From positions 2,480,001 through 2,544,000 of the forward strand of contig NZ_CP022743.1 in the NCBI RefSeq assembly GCF_002257585.1: a stretch of DNA of 64,000 nt, in the 5' to 3' direction. The stretch comes from Mucilaginibacter xinganensis (GTDB lineage: Bacteria > Bacteroidota > Bacteroidia > Sphingobacteriales > Sphingobacteriaceae). A program made the position numbers and the translations under genes. Below, piece after piece: positions 1-8,821 of the stretch (positions are counted from its first letter, which is position 1; each line of letters starts with the position of its first letter). Under the pieces are notes generated by a model. That model was not told where the DNA came from. It worked only from the letters and a program-made list of their open reading frames with translations, and did not search any database.

Positions 1-656
1 AAATTGCGGTTATAGGTCCAACAGCTGCGGGTAAAACGCAGCTGCTTTACCTGCTTACCGGTTTAATTAAGCCTGGTAGCGGAACCATATTGTTTGATGG
101 CAAGAGTATTGACGAGTACGACAGCGAGGTGTTTTACAAGCAGGTGGGGTTTGTTTTTCAGGACAGCATTATTTTTAACATGAGCATTCGTGAAAATATA
201 GCTTTCAGCGACACTGTCACTGATGAATCGTTACAAAAAGCGATAGATACTGCCGAATTGAGAGAGTTCGTCGAAAGTCTTCCTGAGAAGCTCAGTACCG
301 TAGTATCGGAACGAGGCTCGAGCTTGTCCGGGGGACAAAAGCAGCGCATCATGCTGGCGCGGGCGCTTGCAATCAATCCAAAGGTGTTGTTGCTGGATGA
401 CTTCACAGCACGGGTTGACGCCAATACCGAAAATAAGATATTGGCAAATATTCAAAAAAACTATCCGGGTTTAACCTTGCTTTCGGTCACTCAAAAAATA
501 GCATCCGTAGCACATTACGACCAGATAATTTTATTGATGCAGGGCGAAATTGTAGCCAGCGGCAAGCACGACGACCTGCTGAAAACAAGCCCTGAATACG
601 TACAGATCTATAATTCGCAACAAAGTACCAGCAATTATGAACTACAACCTAAATGA
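1..656 (+). CDS. ABC exporter ATPase subunit, degenerate half (5' end outside window)
   Basis: This is the C-terminal nucleotide-binding domain of an ABC exporter half. The frame is open from the window edge and begins just before the Walker A motif GPTAAGKT (nt 15-38), so the membrane part lies upstream. The signature LSGGQ is intact (nt 324-338). Walker B ends in LLLDD, with Asp where the catalytic Glu is expected (nt 399-401), and the switch-loop His is replaced by Gln (SVTQKI). Those two changes mark the non-hydrolysing half of a heterodimeric exporter. The next gene starts 20 nt before this stop codon, so the two are translationally coupled. The substrate (drug, lipid or peptide) cannot be read from the sequence. 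Confidence 0.9.
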   Translation, partial: IAVIGPTAAGKTQLLYLLTGLIKPGSGTILFDGKSIDEYDSEVFYKQVGFVFQDSIIFNMSIRENIAFSDTVTDESLQKAIDTAELREFVESLPEKLSTVVSERGSSLSGGQKQRIMLARALAINPKVLLLDDFTARVDANTENKILANIQKNYPGLTLLSVTQKIASVAHYDQIILLMQGEIVASGKHDDLLKTSPEYVQIYNSQQSTSNYELQPK

Positions 657-2406
657 GCTGCAGGCAAAGGCGCAAAAAACCTCAACCTGGGCGTCTTTAA
701 ATAAACTGCTACAGTTGATTGCGCACGAAAGGAGAAACCTTTGGCTGGCTTTTTTTACCATATTGGTCACCTCAACCATAAACTTAATGGGGCCGCTGGT
801 TATTGGTAAAACCATTGATAATTACATTTTTACAGCGCACAAAAATTATTATGGGGTATTGGTAAATTGCGGTATTTTGTTTTGCATGTACCTCGTTTCG
901 CTGGTAACCAGTTATGTGCAAACTATGCTGATGGGTGGAGTAGGGCAGCGCATGTTATTTACCCTCCGTAACGCTATTTTTAATAAATTGCAGTTATTGC
1001 CGGTAGGTTTTTTCAATCAGAATAAAGCGGGAGATCTCATCTCACGGGTTAATAATGACACGGATAAACTTAACCAGTTCTTCTCGCAGTCTTTAATGCA
1101 ATTTATTGGCAGCATAGCCACCATGCTTGGCGCAGGGATATTTTTACTGGCTATTAATATCAAGCTTGGTGCAGCAACGCTTATTCCGGCGGTTATTATC
1201 TTAATTTTTACCAGCGCTACATCAGCATGGGTTAAAAGAAAGAATGCAGTGAACTTAAAAAGTGTTGGAGGTATGAGTGCCGAAATACAGGAAAGCCTGA
1301 ATAATTTCAAGGTAATCATTGCTTTTAATCGCCGCGATTATTTTCGTAAACGTTTTGACGAGGCGAATCAGGAGAATTATAGGACGTCCATAGGTGCAGG
1401 TATCGCCAATAACTCGTATGTACCCGTGTACGGCTTATTCTCAAGCCTTGCGCAGCTTATTGTATTGGCCTATGGTATTTATTTGGTATCGAAAGGCGAG
1501 TTGGGCATTGGATTACTTGCGGTAAGCTTTTTATCATATGCTAACAACTTTTACAATCCTTTAAGGCAGCTGGCTGCATTGTGGACAAATTTCCAGGTTG
1601 CTATGGCGGGTTGGGACAGGATCTCGCAGATTCTTTCTTTGGATTCAGATCTGGCAATTGAGACGAGCGCCGAAACAGAGCCAAATGCGCCCCTTTTGGA
1701 ATTCAGGAATGTGTATTTTGGCTATGAGGCTGATAAAGAAATTTTACATAACATAAGTTTTCAACTCGAATCAGGTAAAACTTATGCGCTTGTTGGCCCC
1801 ACAGGTGGCGGGAAAACTACCACGGCGTCATTGATAGCCAGGTTATATGACCCTGATAAAGGACAGGTTTTACTTAACGGGAAAAACATCAGGAGTTATG
1901 AACCCGTTGATCGTACGAAAAAGATAGGGTTTATTTTACAGGAGCCATTTCTGTTTACGGGTACCGTGCGTGAAAATATTTTATATGGCAATGATCTGTA
2001 CGTTAACTATAACAATGAACAATTGGAACAGGTAATCCGCGAGGCCAATCTGGGTAGTTTATTGGCTATATTTGAGAGCGGCATGGATACAAAAGTGCTA
2101 TCAGGTGGTGATAGCATCAGTCTTGGGCAAAAACAACTGATCGCTTTTATGCGTGCTGTTTTACGAAACCCCGAATTACTTATTTTAGATGAAGCAACTG
2201 CAAACATTGATACGATTACTGAAAAATTATTAAGTGATATTTTAAATAACCTGCCTGCAACAACAACCCGCGTAATTATAGCACACAGGCTGAATACGAT
2301 TGAAAATGCAGACGAAATATTCTTCGTTAACTCGGGCGAAGTGGTTCGCGCCGGGTCGTTCGATCACGCAATGGACATGTTATTACAGGGAAAAAGAGTT
2401 AGTTGA
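637..2406 (+). CDS. ABC exporter, permease-ATPase subunit (partner half)
   Basis: This 589-residue protein is a full type IV (MsbA/LmrCD-like) ABC exporter half. About six membrane helices occupy residues 35-320 and an ATPase domain follows from about 350. Walker A is GPTGGGKT (387-394), Walker B is LLILDE with the catalytic Glu present (519), and the switch His is present in IIAHRL (550). The signature, however, reads ISLGQ (494-498) instead of LSGGQ. Paired with the upstream gene, this gives one fully consensus ATP site and one doubly degenerate site, as known for TM287/288, BmrCD and LmrCD. The ATG overlaps the upstream gene by 20 nt. Multidrug or lipid export is the usual role; the substrate is unknown. 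Confidence 0.92.
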   Translation: MNYNLNELQAKAQKTSTWASLNKLLQLIAHERRNLWLAFFTILVTSTINLMGPLVIGKTIDNYIFTAHKNYYGVLVNCGILFCMYLVSLVTSYVQTMLMGGVGQRMLFTLRNAIFNKLQLLPVGFFNQNKAGDLISRVNNDTDKLNQFFSQSLMQFIGSIATMLGAGIFLLAINIKLGAATLIPAVIILIFTSATSAWVKRKNAVNLKSVGGMSAEIQESLNNFKVIIAFNRRDYFRKRFDEANQENYRTSIGAGIANNSYVPVYGLFSSLAQLIVLAYGIYLVSKGELGIGLLAVSFLSYANNFYNPLRQLAALWTNFQVAMAGWDRISQILSLDSDLAIETSAETEPNAPLLEFRNVYFGYEADKEILHNISFQLESGKTYALVGPTGGGKTTTASLIARLYDPDKGQVLLNGKNIRSYEPVDRTKKIGFILQEPFLFTGTVRENILYGNDLYVNYNNEQLEQVIREANLGSLLAIFESGMDTKVLSGGDSISLGQKQLIAFMRAVLRNPELLILDEATANIDTITEKLLSDILNNLPATTTRVIIAHRLNTIENADEIFFVNSGEVVRAGSFDHAMDMLLQGKRVS

Positions 2407-2501
2407 GGTTAGGGATAATAGACCGGAAAGAGATTGTTTTCCTATCGCTGATGTTGGTGTAAGCAGATCTTTTCAGGCTGATATACGGTTAATTGTAAAC
2501 T

Positions 2502-2556
2502 GTTAACGGCTAATCCCTATTCTTAACTAATCTCTCAACTCTAACCGCTAATCTCC
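2502..2556. repeat. degenerate CTAATC-type intergenic repeat
   Basis: The gap between the ABC gene and the Nudix-type regulator holds three imperfect copies of a CTAATCTC-like word. The stretch 2520-2535 is the exact reverse complement of 62221-62236, just after guaB (16 of 16 bases), and the same word recurs at 43581-43616. Its function is unknown; it looks like a dispersed non-coding repeat. Confidence 0.5.
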
Positions 2557-2596
2557 AATTTTTTTTATACACTTGTAAATAAACTATAAACCTATT

Positions 2597-3301
2597 ATGC
2601 AGAGATATACAGGTCAGAAACGAATTTTAGTTGCTACAGATTGTATAATTTTCGGATTTGACGGATGGAATTTAAAATTACTGCTCGTTCAGCGTAACAT
2701 TGAGCCCGAAAAAAACAAATGGAGCCTTATGGGAGGTTTTATTCAGCCATCGGAGTCTCCGGAGGATGCTGCGAACCGGGTTTTAGAATTACGTACTGGT
2801 TTGAAAAATGTTTACATGGAGCAATTTCAGGTATTTGGCAAGCCTGACCGGGACCCGGTTGAGCGAACGCTATCCATCGCTTATTTTGCGCTTATTGATA
2901 TTCACCAGTATGAACAACAGATAAGTGATGAATACCATGCAGAATGGTTTTTGCTTAAGGATGTGCCTGAACTGATCTTTGACCATAATGAAATGGTTAA
3001 ACTAGCTCAAAGGCAGTTGCGCTATAAAGCGGCACTGCACCCGATTTTATTCCAGTTACTCCCCGAAAAATTCACTATTCCACAACTCCAGGCCCTTTAC
3101 GAAGGCGTTTATAACACCACGTTTGATGACCGTAACTTTAGCCGCAAACTTTTATCAACAGGCTTGCTGGTTAAGCTGGCCGAAAAAGATAAATTTTCGT
3201 CTAAAAAAGGAGCGTTTTATTACAAGCTCGATCAATCACACTATACCGAAAACTTTGAAAGATTTTTAAATTTAGTGCCTAATCCTGACAAGTTTTTTTA
3301 G
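2597..3301 (+). CDS. Nudix-fold transcriptional regulator (NrtR/AraR-like)
   Basis: This 234-residue protein has an N-terminal Nudix fold (about 1-140) and a C-terminal winged-helix part (about 150-225, with YEGVYNTTFDDRNFSRKLL and a closing FYYKLD). That architecture is typical of the NrtR family. The Nudix box keeps its Gly and first Glu, but the catalytic R-E-U-x-E-E reads R-V-L-E-L-R, so the metal-binding glutamates are gone and hydrolysis is unlikely. In Bacteroides, relatives with a degraded box (AraR, BT0354) bind a sugar and control its utilisation genes. No sugar gene adjoins it here, so the ligand and targets are unknown. Start chosen as the first ATG; a near-consensus TACACTTG lies about 25 nt upstream. 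Confidence 0.85.
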   Translation: MQRYTGQKRILVATDCIIFGFDGWNLKLLLVQRNIEPEKNKWSLMGGFIQPSESPEDAANRVLELRTGLKNVYMEQFQVFGKPDRDPVERTLSIAYFALIDIHQYEQQISDEYHAEWFLLKDVPELIFDHNEMVKLAQRQLRYKAALHPILFQLLPEKFTIPQLQALYEGVYNTTFDDRNFSRKLLSTGLLVKLAEKDKFSSKKGAFYYKLDQSHYTENFERFLNLVPNPDKFF

Positions 3302-3602
3302 GGAAGAAAGTATTGTCAAGGCTTAACTGTTTTCTGAATAGTATGATACTGTGTTATATTAGATCATCAAATTATATATTTGGGATAATAACCTTTAAAT
3401 TATTAGCTAACAACTTGATTTTTGCTTAAATAAAACAGTTTTAGGATATACAAGCGATAGTGAGAAAAAAGTATATTCGTACATTGGTTTTTTGGGTTTG
3501 CAGCAATAGCACACCGTGAGGAGCATAATTAATTGGGTTAATTATAACATAGTCCAAAAGATGTTCATAAAATTTGCCGTGGCTATATTAGAGCAGTAGA
3601 TA
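3302..3602. other. intergenic region, no gene seen
   Basis: This 301-bp AT-rich gap has no credible reading frame. It contains a TATATTTG matching the Bacteroidota -7 element (3375-3382) without a good -33 partner, and an 8-bp inverted repeat ATAATTAA / TTAATTAT with a 5-nt loop (3525-3545) about 60 nt before the porP-like start. Either could serve that gene, but neither is compelling. Confidence 0.4.
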
Positions 3603-4622
3603 TTGATGAAGAAACTTTTATACTTATTGCTGATTTTTCTTGCCTGTTCGCAACTTGCATCAGCGCAACAGAAGCCGCAGTACACGCAGTATGTTTTTAA
3701 TAATTATCTTTTAAATCCGGCCGTAGCAGGTATTGAAAATTATACGGATGTCAAAGCTGGTTACCGGAGCCAGTGGACGGGCTTGCAGGGAGCCCCCGTA
3801 ACAAGCTATCTAACTGTAAATGCGCCGCTTGGGCAAAATTTTTTACAGGGCGACGCAACTGCGTTCCCGGCCAGCGGAGGAATAAATCCGTCGAGCAGGT
3901 TATACACCCAAAACTATATGGCTGCAGAGCCGCACCATGGTATTGGTTTCATGGTAGTAAGTGACCAGGCAGGGCCTATTAACCAAACCAATATTGCTGC
4001 ATCATATGCCTATCACCTGGGGCTTTCCGGCAATTTAAACCTCGCTGTAGGCGTTTCCGCCGGTGTTAATCATATTAGCCTTAATACTTCATTAATCACC
4101 CTTGAGAATCCGCTTGATCCGGCTATAAGTAACGGCAACAATAGCCAATGGAAGCCGGATGTAAGTGTTGGTGGATGGCTGTACTCATCAAACTACTATA
4201 TTGGAGCATCTGTGCAGCAACTGATCCCTCAAAACCTTTATTTTAGCACCAATAATTCTTACAATCAAAGCAAAACAGTTCCACAGTATTTTCTAACAGG
4301 GGGGGTGAAGGTTTTCCTAACAGACGAAATTACCCTGCTGCCATCATTCCTGATAAAAGTTATAGAGCCTACGCCCATAACCTACGATTTGAATGCCAAA
4401 TTTTCTTTTAGTGATAAATTTTGGTTTGGCGGTTCCTATCGGCATAACGATTCATTTGGTGTACTGGCCGGCGTAAATGTAAGTTCGTTTATAAATATTG
4501 GGTATTCTTACGACATCACCACTTCAGCGTTAAATACCGTAAGTAATGGGACCCATGAAATTGTAATTGGCTTACTGCTTAATAACCGTTATAAAGTTAC
4601 CTGCCCGCAGCACCTATTTTAA
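3603..4622 (+). CDS. PorP/SprF family type IX secretion / gliding membrane protein
   Basis: The 339-residue protein begins with a signal peptide (cleavage near ASAQ, residue 22) followed by QKPQYTQYVFNNYLLNPAVAG, recognisable as the conserved N-terminal signature of PorP/SprF proteins. The rest is an alternating beta-strand outer-membrane barrel ending in LLLNNRYKVTCPQHLF. Family members sit in the outer membrane and help secrete or anchor type IX cargo such as the gliding adhesin SprB. They are usually encoded next to a large cargo protein; here the neighbours are a regulator and rpoN, so it is an orphan copy. It converges on rpoN with 90 bp between them. Confidence 0.9.
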   Translation: MMKKLLYLLLIFLACSQLASAQQKPQYTQYVFNNYLLNPAVAGIENYTDVKAGYRSQWTGLQGAPVTSYLTVNAPLGQNFLQGDATAFPASGGINPSSRLYTQNYMAAEPHHGIGFMVVSDQAGPINQTNIAASYAYHLGLSGNLNLAVGVSAGVNHISLNTSLITLENPLDPAISNGNNSQWKPDVSVGGWLYSSNYYIGASVQQLIPQNLYFSTNNSYNQSKTVPQYFLTGGVKVFLTDEITLLPSFLIKVIEPTPITYDLNAKFSFSDKFWFGGSYRHNDSFGVLAGVNVSSFINIGYSYDITTSALNTVSNGTHEIVIGLLLNNRYKVTCPQHLF

Positions 4623-4712
4623 GAGTGTAGTTGCGGTTGGCAGTTCACAATTACCTGCGTAAATTAGTTTGAAGTATTTACAGCTATCGCCAATTCATAA
4701 CCGCCAACTTTT

Positions 4713-6188
4713 CTACAGTTCCTTCCGTAGCCTTGCAACCGGGATATTCATCTGCTCGCGATATTTTGCAACCGTGCGGCGGGCTATGTTGTAACCAGCA
4801 TCTTTCAAAATCTCGGTAAGCTTTTCATCAGCCAGGGGATGGCGTTTGTCTTCTTTACCGATATGCTCTTCCAATATTTTTTTAACTTCTTTGTTTGATA
4901 CTTCCTCGCCGCTTTCGGTTTGAATTGCTTCAGAGAAAAAGGACTTTAACAGGAACGTACCAAATTCTGTTTGAACATATTTTGAGTTGGCCACCCTTGA
5001 TACTGTTGAAATATCCATATTGATGCGGTCTGCAATATCTTTCAGGATCATTGGTTTCAAATTCTTATCGTCGCCGGTAAGGAAAAACTCGTATTGATAT
5101 TGCATAATGGCATTCATGGTTTTTAACAATGTTTGCTGGCGCTGTTTAATAGCATCAATAAACCATTTTGCTGAATCGAGCTTTTGTTTTACAAACTGAA
5201 CGGCCTCTTTAAGTTTTTTGTCTTTTGCCGATGCTTTATCGTAGTGTTCAAACATCTCCTGGTAGGAGCGGCTTACTCTAAGTTCGGGTGCGTTTTTTGA
5301 ATTTAGGGTAAGGATCAGGAATCCATCATTATTGCTGATATGAAAATCAGGGATCACCTGCATTTGCTTGGTGTTTATTTCATTAGAGTCACCAGGCTTT
5401 GGGTTAAGTTTTAAAATTTCATTTACAACGGCTTTTAACTCGGCCGAGGTCATGTTTAATGATTTTTCAAGCTTGTCATAATGTTTACGGGTAAACTCAT
5501 CAAGGTAGTGCTCAACTACCAGCATGGCTTTTTTTATGATCGGGTCTGTTGGGTCTTTTTTTCTCAACTGTATCACCAGGCATTCCTGAAGGCTGCGCGC
5601 GCCAACTCCTGCGGGATCGAAACTTTGAATCACCCTCAACATGTCTTCCACCTCATCATCTTCTGCAAAAACGTTTTGCGAAAAGGCGAGATCGTCGGTA
5701 AGCGAGGTTATAGGGCGCCGCAGGTAGCCGTCATCATCCAGGCTGCCTATTATTTGTTTCCCTATCCTGAAATCTTTGTCTGATAAAGGAAGGAGATCGA
5801 GCTGTTGTTGCAGGCTTTCAAAAAACGAGCTTTGCACAGCAATGGGTATTTCTTTTCGCTCATCTTCGTCCTCACCGTTTTGATCATATTTTGAACCATA
5901 TTCATTCAAATTGTCTTCCTGCAGGTAATCTTCAATGTTAAACTCATCAGCTTCACCCTTTTCTTCATCACCGTTAAAATTATCGTCTTCCGGATCGCGG
6001 TCGGGATATTGTTCTTCAGGCTCGTTTAAATTGGTAAGGCTAAGATCTTCAAGTGCCGGGTTTTCTTCCAATTCTTCTTTGATGCGGGTATCTAATGATA
6101 CAGTGGGCACCTGCAGCAATTTTATAAATTGTATTTGCTGAGGAGAGAGTTTTTGTAAAAGTTTCTGTTGAAGATTTTGTTTTAGCAT
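4713..6188 (-). CDS. rpoN: RNA polymerase sigma-54 factor
   Basis: This 491-residue protein is sigma-54. The N-terminal activator-interaction region is Leu/Gln-rich (LQQKLLQKLSPQQIQFIKLL, about 5-25). An acidic linker follows (about 55-115), then the core-binding domain. The C-terminal DNA-binding part ends with the diagnostic RpoN box ARRTVAKYRE about 20 residues from the end. It directs transcription from -24/-12 promoters and needs AAA+ enhancer-binding activators; none is encoded in this window. Length and order match the family. The start is the first ATG, 12 nt downstream of a good promoter match. Confidence 0.97.
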   Translation of the reverse strand: MLKQNLQQKLLQKLSPQQIQFIKLLQVPTVSLDTRIKEELEENPALEDLSLTNLNEPEEQYPDRDPEDDNFNGDEEKGEADEFNIEDYLQEDNLNEYGSKYDQNGEDEDERKEIPIAVQSSFFESLQQQLDLLPLSDKDFRIGKQIIGSLDDDGYLRRPITSLTDDLAFSQNVFAEDDEVEDMLRVIQSFDPAGVGARSLQECLVIQLRKKDPTDPIIKKAMLVVEHYLDEFTRKHYDKLEKSLNMTSAELKAVVNEILKLNPKPGDSNEINTKQMQVIPDFHISNNDGFLILTLNSKNAPELRVSRSYQEMFEHYDKASAKDKKLKEAVQFVKQKLDSAKWFIDAIKQRQQTLLKTMNAIMQYQYEFFLTGDDKNLKPMILKDIADRINMDISTVSRVANSKYVQTEFGTFLLKSFFSEAIQTESGEEVSNKEVKKILEEHIGKEDKRHPLADEKLTEILKDAGYNIARRTVAKYREQMNIPVARLRKEL

Positions 6189-6199
6189 AATAGATCGGC

Positions 6200-6230
6200 C
6201 AAAAATACATCAATTACTTTTAACTTGAAA
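6200..6230 (-). promoter_or_regulatory. candidate sigma-A promoter of rpoN
   Basis: On the minus strand TTTC (6230-6227), a 19-nt spacer and TATTTTTG (6207-6200) match the Bacteroidota -33/-7 consensus TTTG and TAnnTTTG with one mismatch. The rpoN ATG lies 12 nt further on, so the leader would be very short. Confidence 0.5.
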
Positions 6231-6362
6231 ATAAGTTAGCAGATGGTTGACAATGTTGTTAAATTAAAAAAATAAGCGAATTGTTTTTAATAATTAAAAA
6301 GTTGATCAAGATCATTTCATCTTTATTTTTTATAATTACCTTTAATAAACTAAATACTAATT

Positions 6363-6773
6363 ATGGCTATAATAAAAGAGTTTAAAGAGTTTGCCATGCG
6401 CGGCAATGTTGTTGACCTTGCCGTGGGGGTTATTATTGGTGCGGCTTTTGGCAAGATAGTTGCTTCCCTGGTAGCGGACGTTATCATGCCACCCATCGGT
6501 TATATAACAGGTGGCGTTGATTTTGCAGACAAAAAAATTGTTTTGAAAGAAGCTGACCCGGCGCATAAGATATTGGAAAATGCAATACATTACGGCAATT
6601 TTATAAATGCCATAATCCAGTTTCTTATTGTTGCCTTCTGTATTTTTATAGTGGTTAAGGGAATTAACTCTTTGAAAAAAGAAGAAGCTCCGGCACCAGC
6701 AGCTGATCCGGTACCAACAAAAGAAGAAGTGTTGCTTACTGAAATAAGAGATTTATTGGCTAAGAAAGCGTAA
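6363..6773 (+). CDS. mscL: large-conductance mechanosensitive channel MscL
   Basis: This 136-residue inner-membrane protein is MscL, the pentameric channel that opens under membrane tension to release solutes during hypo-osmotic shock. The N-terminal amphipathic helix and TM1 are canonical: [20 protein letters not shown], then [20 protein letters not shown] periplasmic loop of about 30 residues is followed by TM2 ([20 protein letters not shown]) and the charged C-terminal helix ending [10 protein letters not shown]. Length is normal. It diverges from rpoN with about 175 AT-rich bases between the two starts and converges with the ChaN-like gene. Confidence 0.97.
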   Translation: MAIIKEFKEFAMRGNVVDLAVGVIIGAAFGKIVASLVADVIMPPIGYITGGVDFADKKIVLKEADPAHKILENAIHYGNFINAIIQFLIVAFCIFIVVKGINSLKKEEAPAPAADPVPTKEEVLLTEIRDLLAKKA

Positions 6774-6779
6774 AAGCTT

Positions 6780-6838
6780 ATAGTGATTGTTCATGGTTCA
6801 TAGCCGAAATCTTTCGAGCATGAACTATGAACCACTAT
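6780..6838. terminator. imperfect bidirectional hairpin between convergent mscL and ChaN-like genes
   Basis: TGGTTCATA (6794-6802) pairs with TATGAACCA (6826-6834), and ATAGTG (6780-6785) with CACTAT (6833-6838) as an alternative outer stem. The gap is built almost wholly from a repeated GTTCAT/ATGAAC word. A transcription-end role is inferred from position; there is no strong U-tract. Confidence 0.35.
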
Positions 6839-6845
6839 ATATGAA

Positions 6846-7724
6846 CTAAAATGTTTTGGGTAATTTAGGATCTGTAAAGATGATATAATCGCCTTTGCTT
6901 ATAAATTTGCTCCAGTCGGGGTTCTCAAAACTATCATCTGCATAGGTTGCAATATTAATTATACGCACTTTGGGTGCGTATTTTCTCAATTGTGCGGCTG
7001 TTCCAAGTTTTTCTTCGCTATGGAAACCGCCGTTTACCTGGAAAATCTTGAATCCTGAATGGCTTTTGTACAGTTGCGCAATATTATAGCCCATAGTTGC
7101 GTCCCAAAGGTTTTGGGCCTGGTACATTTTCATATTCCCCATACTCCCATGCCCGCCCATTATTTCAATAAATTTATCGTAGTATTTCCCCGTTGCTGTG
7201 TCTATAGGTAATGGTGGTAAAAAAGCTTTGCCTTTGGTGTCAAGTTGGTCCAGGCTTGCAAGCCCTAACCGATTTACCATGTTGGCATAGCGTGCCGGGG
7301 TGTTGGCAGCAGCAACCGGGATATGGCTGGCTTTGGCCAATTCAATCATAGGGCGGTAATCTTTATAATTATGCCATGCACGGGCTTCTGTTATAAAGTT
7401 TTTCTCGCGAATAAAGCCAGATAGATACTCATTGAGGGGCGTTTGACAGTCGGTTTCAAACATTTCCATTGATAACGCCAGTTTGGCGGGATATTTATCA
7501 GCCAATTTCTTAAATATCAGTTGCTCCAGGTAATGGCCGGTTGAATCGTTATGTTCTTCGCCAAAAAATAAAACATCGGCCTTATCCATATTGCTCACAA
7601 TTTCGTCAACAGTCACCAGCTTTTGTTTTGATGTGCTGTAGATTTTATAATGTGCAGATAGTGAATCCTGCGATAAAGCTGCAAATGGAAGGATGAAAAA
7701 GAGGATGATTAAAGAGGCTTTCAT
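6846..7724 (-). CDS. ChaN-like (haem-binding uptake / Tiki-fold) exported protein
   Basis: This 292-residue protein has a signal peptide (MKASLIILFFILPFAALSQ) and the conserved features of the ChaN/EreA-like fold: VLFFGEEHND near residue 50, a SMEMFETD segment near 86, and a C-terminal HSEEKLG histidine motif. Campylobacter ChaN is a haem-binding lipoprotein of iron uptake; related Tiki/TraB-fold proteins are metalloproteases. There is no lipobox Cys, so it is probably soluble in the periplasm. No iron-uptake gene lies beside it, so the role is inferred from the fold alone. Confidence 0.8.
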   Translation of the reverse strand: MKASLIILFFILPFAALSQDSLSAHYKIYSTSKQKLVTVDEIVSNMDKADVLFFGEEHNDSTGHYLEQLIFKKLADKYPAKLALSMEMFETDCQTPLNEYLSGFIREKNFITEARAWHNYKDYRPMIELAKASHIPVAAANTPARYANMVNRLGLASLDQLDTKGKAFLPPLPIDTATGKYYDKFIEIMGGHGSMGNMKMYQAQNLWDATMGYNIAQLYKSHSGFKIFQVNGGFHSEEKLGTAAQLRKYAPKVRIINIATYADDSFENPDWSKFISKGDYIIFTDPKLPKTF

Positions 7725-7854
7725 TTTGTTTTTTTTTTGAGATTGCTGTAAATCACTTCGATGATTAATAAGGGCAATTTATACAATTGCAAGGTAATTT
7801 AACTACTATAAACTTTTATAACATATCACTACTTTTCAACAACCTAAACTAATG

Positions 7855-7885
7855 TTTGAAAATATTTAAAATATTACTACATTTG
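7855..7885 (+). promoter_or_regulatory. consensus sigma-A promoter of the rpmH operon
   Basis: TTTG (7855-7858), an exact 19-nt spacer and TACATTTG (7878-7885) match the Bacteroidota consensus in full. Transcription would start around 7889-7892, giving a leader of about 33 nt before rpmH. This is the best promoter match I found in the window. Confidence 0.8.
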
Positions 7886-7923
7886 CGCTCTTGTTTTAAA
7901 AACGACGAATAGAATAAATAGCC

Positions 7924-8082
7924 ATGAAAAGAACGTTTCAGCCCTCACAAAGGAAAAGAAGAAATAAACACGGTTTCCGTGAGCGTATGTCAACTGCTAA
8001 CGGCAGAAGAATATTAGCATCGAGAAGAGCTAAAGGCAGAAAGAGATTATCAGTATCTGACGAGCGTAGTCACAAAGCATAA
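7924..8082 (+). CDS. rpmH: 50S ribosomal protein L34
   Basis: This 52-residue, strongly basic protein starts [20 protein letters not shown] and continues [25 protein letters not shown], the universally conserved L34 sequence. L34 is a component of the large ribosomal subunit. As in most bacteria it is followed by rnpA and yidD, forming the ribosome/RNase P/membrane-insertion cluster. A full consensus promoter lies 39 nt upstream. The 69-nt gap to rnpA contains a weak hairpin with GU pairs (about 8112-8140) that might separate the strong rpmH message from rnpA. Confidence 0.97.
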   Translation: MKRTFQPSQRKRRNKHGFRERMSTANGRRILASRRAKGRKRLSVSDERSHKA

Positions 8083-8151
8083 AGCTGGTTGCTCTTCCGG
8101 ATAAGGGCCTGAGCCGGTTATATACTAAAATTCGGTTCAGCATCAGCAACA

Positions 8152-8538
8152 ATGTATACTTTTAAAAAAGAAGAACGGTTATGTAATAAGAAGCTTATTG
8201 ATAAGCTTTTTCATAACGGTTCTTCTTTTTTGTGTTATCCATTTAAGGCGTCGTGGCTGCCTGTCCAGGAGCCCGGTGAATCTGCTCCTGTTCAAGTTGT
8301 ATTTTCAGTTTCTAAAAGACGTTATAAACGTGCAGTTGATCGTAATTTGATAAAACGACGGATGCGTGAGGCCTACCGGTTAAATAAGCAGGAGTGTTTA
8401 TACAATGTGTTGAATAGTGGCAACATCCCGATTATGCTTTCGATAGGTTTTATCGGTAAAGAAATTGTTGAGTATGATTTTGCAGAAAAAAAGATGCTGA
8501 AGCTTTTAACACAACTGTGTATTGAAATTGCAAAATGA
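8152..8538 (+). CDS. rnpA: ribonuclease P protein component
   Basis: The 128-residue basic protein carries the RNase P protein signature: the N-terminal [17 protein letters not shown] aromatic/basic segment and the RNR motif [17 protein letters not shown] (about 62-78). It assists the catalytic RNA in maturing tRNA 5' ends. Its stop overlaps the yidD start by 4 nt (ATGA), so the two are translationally coupled. The position after rpmH is the standard arrangement. Confidence 0.95.
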   Translation: MYTFKKEERLCNKKLIDKLFHNGSSFLCYPFKASWLPVQEPGESAPVQVVFSVSKRRYKRAVDRNLIKRRMREAYRLNKQECLYNVLNSGNIPIMLSIGFIGKEIVEYDFAEKKMLKLLTQLCIEIAK

Positions 8539-8777
8539 AAGCTATCAGCAACATACTAAAGCTAATAGTTGGATCTGTATTTGTTTTCCTTATTAAAATA
8601 TACCAGTATTTTATTTCGCCTTTAACCGGTGCTGCTTGCAGGTATACGCCTACTTGTTCACAATATGGAGTGGAGGCAATCAAAAAGCACGGGCCGTTTA
8701 AAGGCGGATGGCTAACGTTAAAACGTATTGCCAGCTGTAACCCATGGGGGGGGCACGGGCACGATCCTGTACCATGA
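8535..8777 (+). CDS. yidD: membrane protein insertion efficiency factor YidD
   Basis: This 80-residue protein has the YidD core: [20 protein letters not shown], then EAIKKHG and [16 protein letters not shown] near the C-terminus. An N-terminal amphipathic stretch ([15 protein letters not shown]) lies at the inner face of the membrane. YidD assists YidC-dependent insertion of membrane proteins. It overlaps rnpA by 4 nt. No yidC is in this window. The conserved Cys residues are all present and the length is typical. Confidence 0.95.
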   Translation: MKAISNILKLIVGSVFVFLIKIYQYFISPLTGAACRYTPTCSQYGVEAIKKHGPFKGGWLTLKRIASCNPWGGHGHDPVP

Positions 8778-8821
8778 AATAAAGCTTTAAGTCTTAAATG
8801 ATATAACTCAAGATTAAAACA

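Noticed and set aside
2300-2506. Overlapping frame at the end of the second ABC gene
   Set aside because: It lies in another frame over the ABC gene's tail with no independent support.
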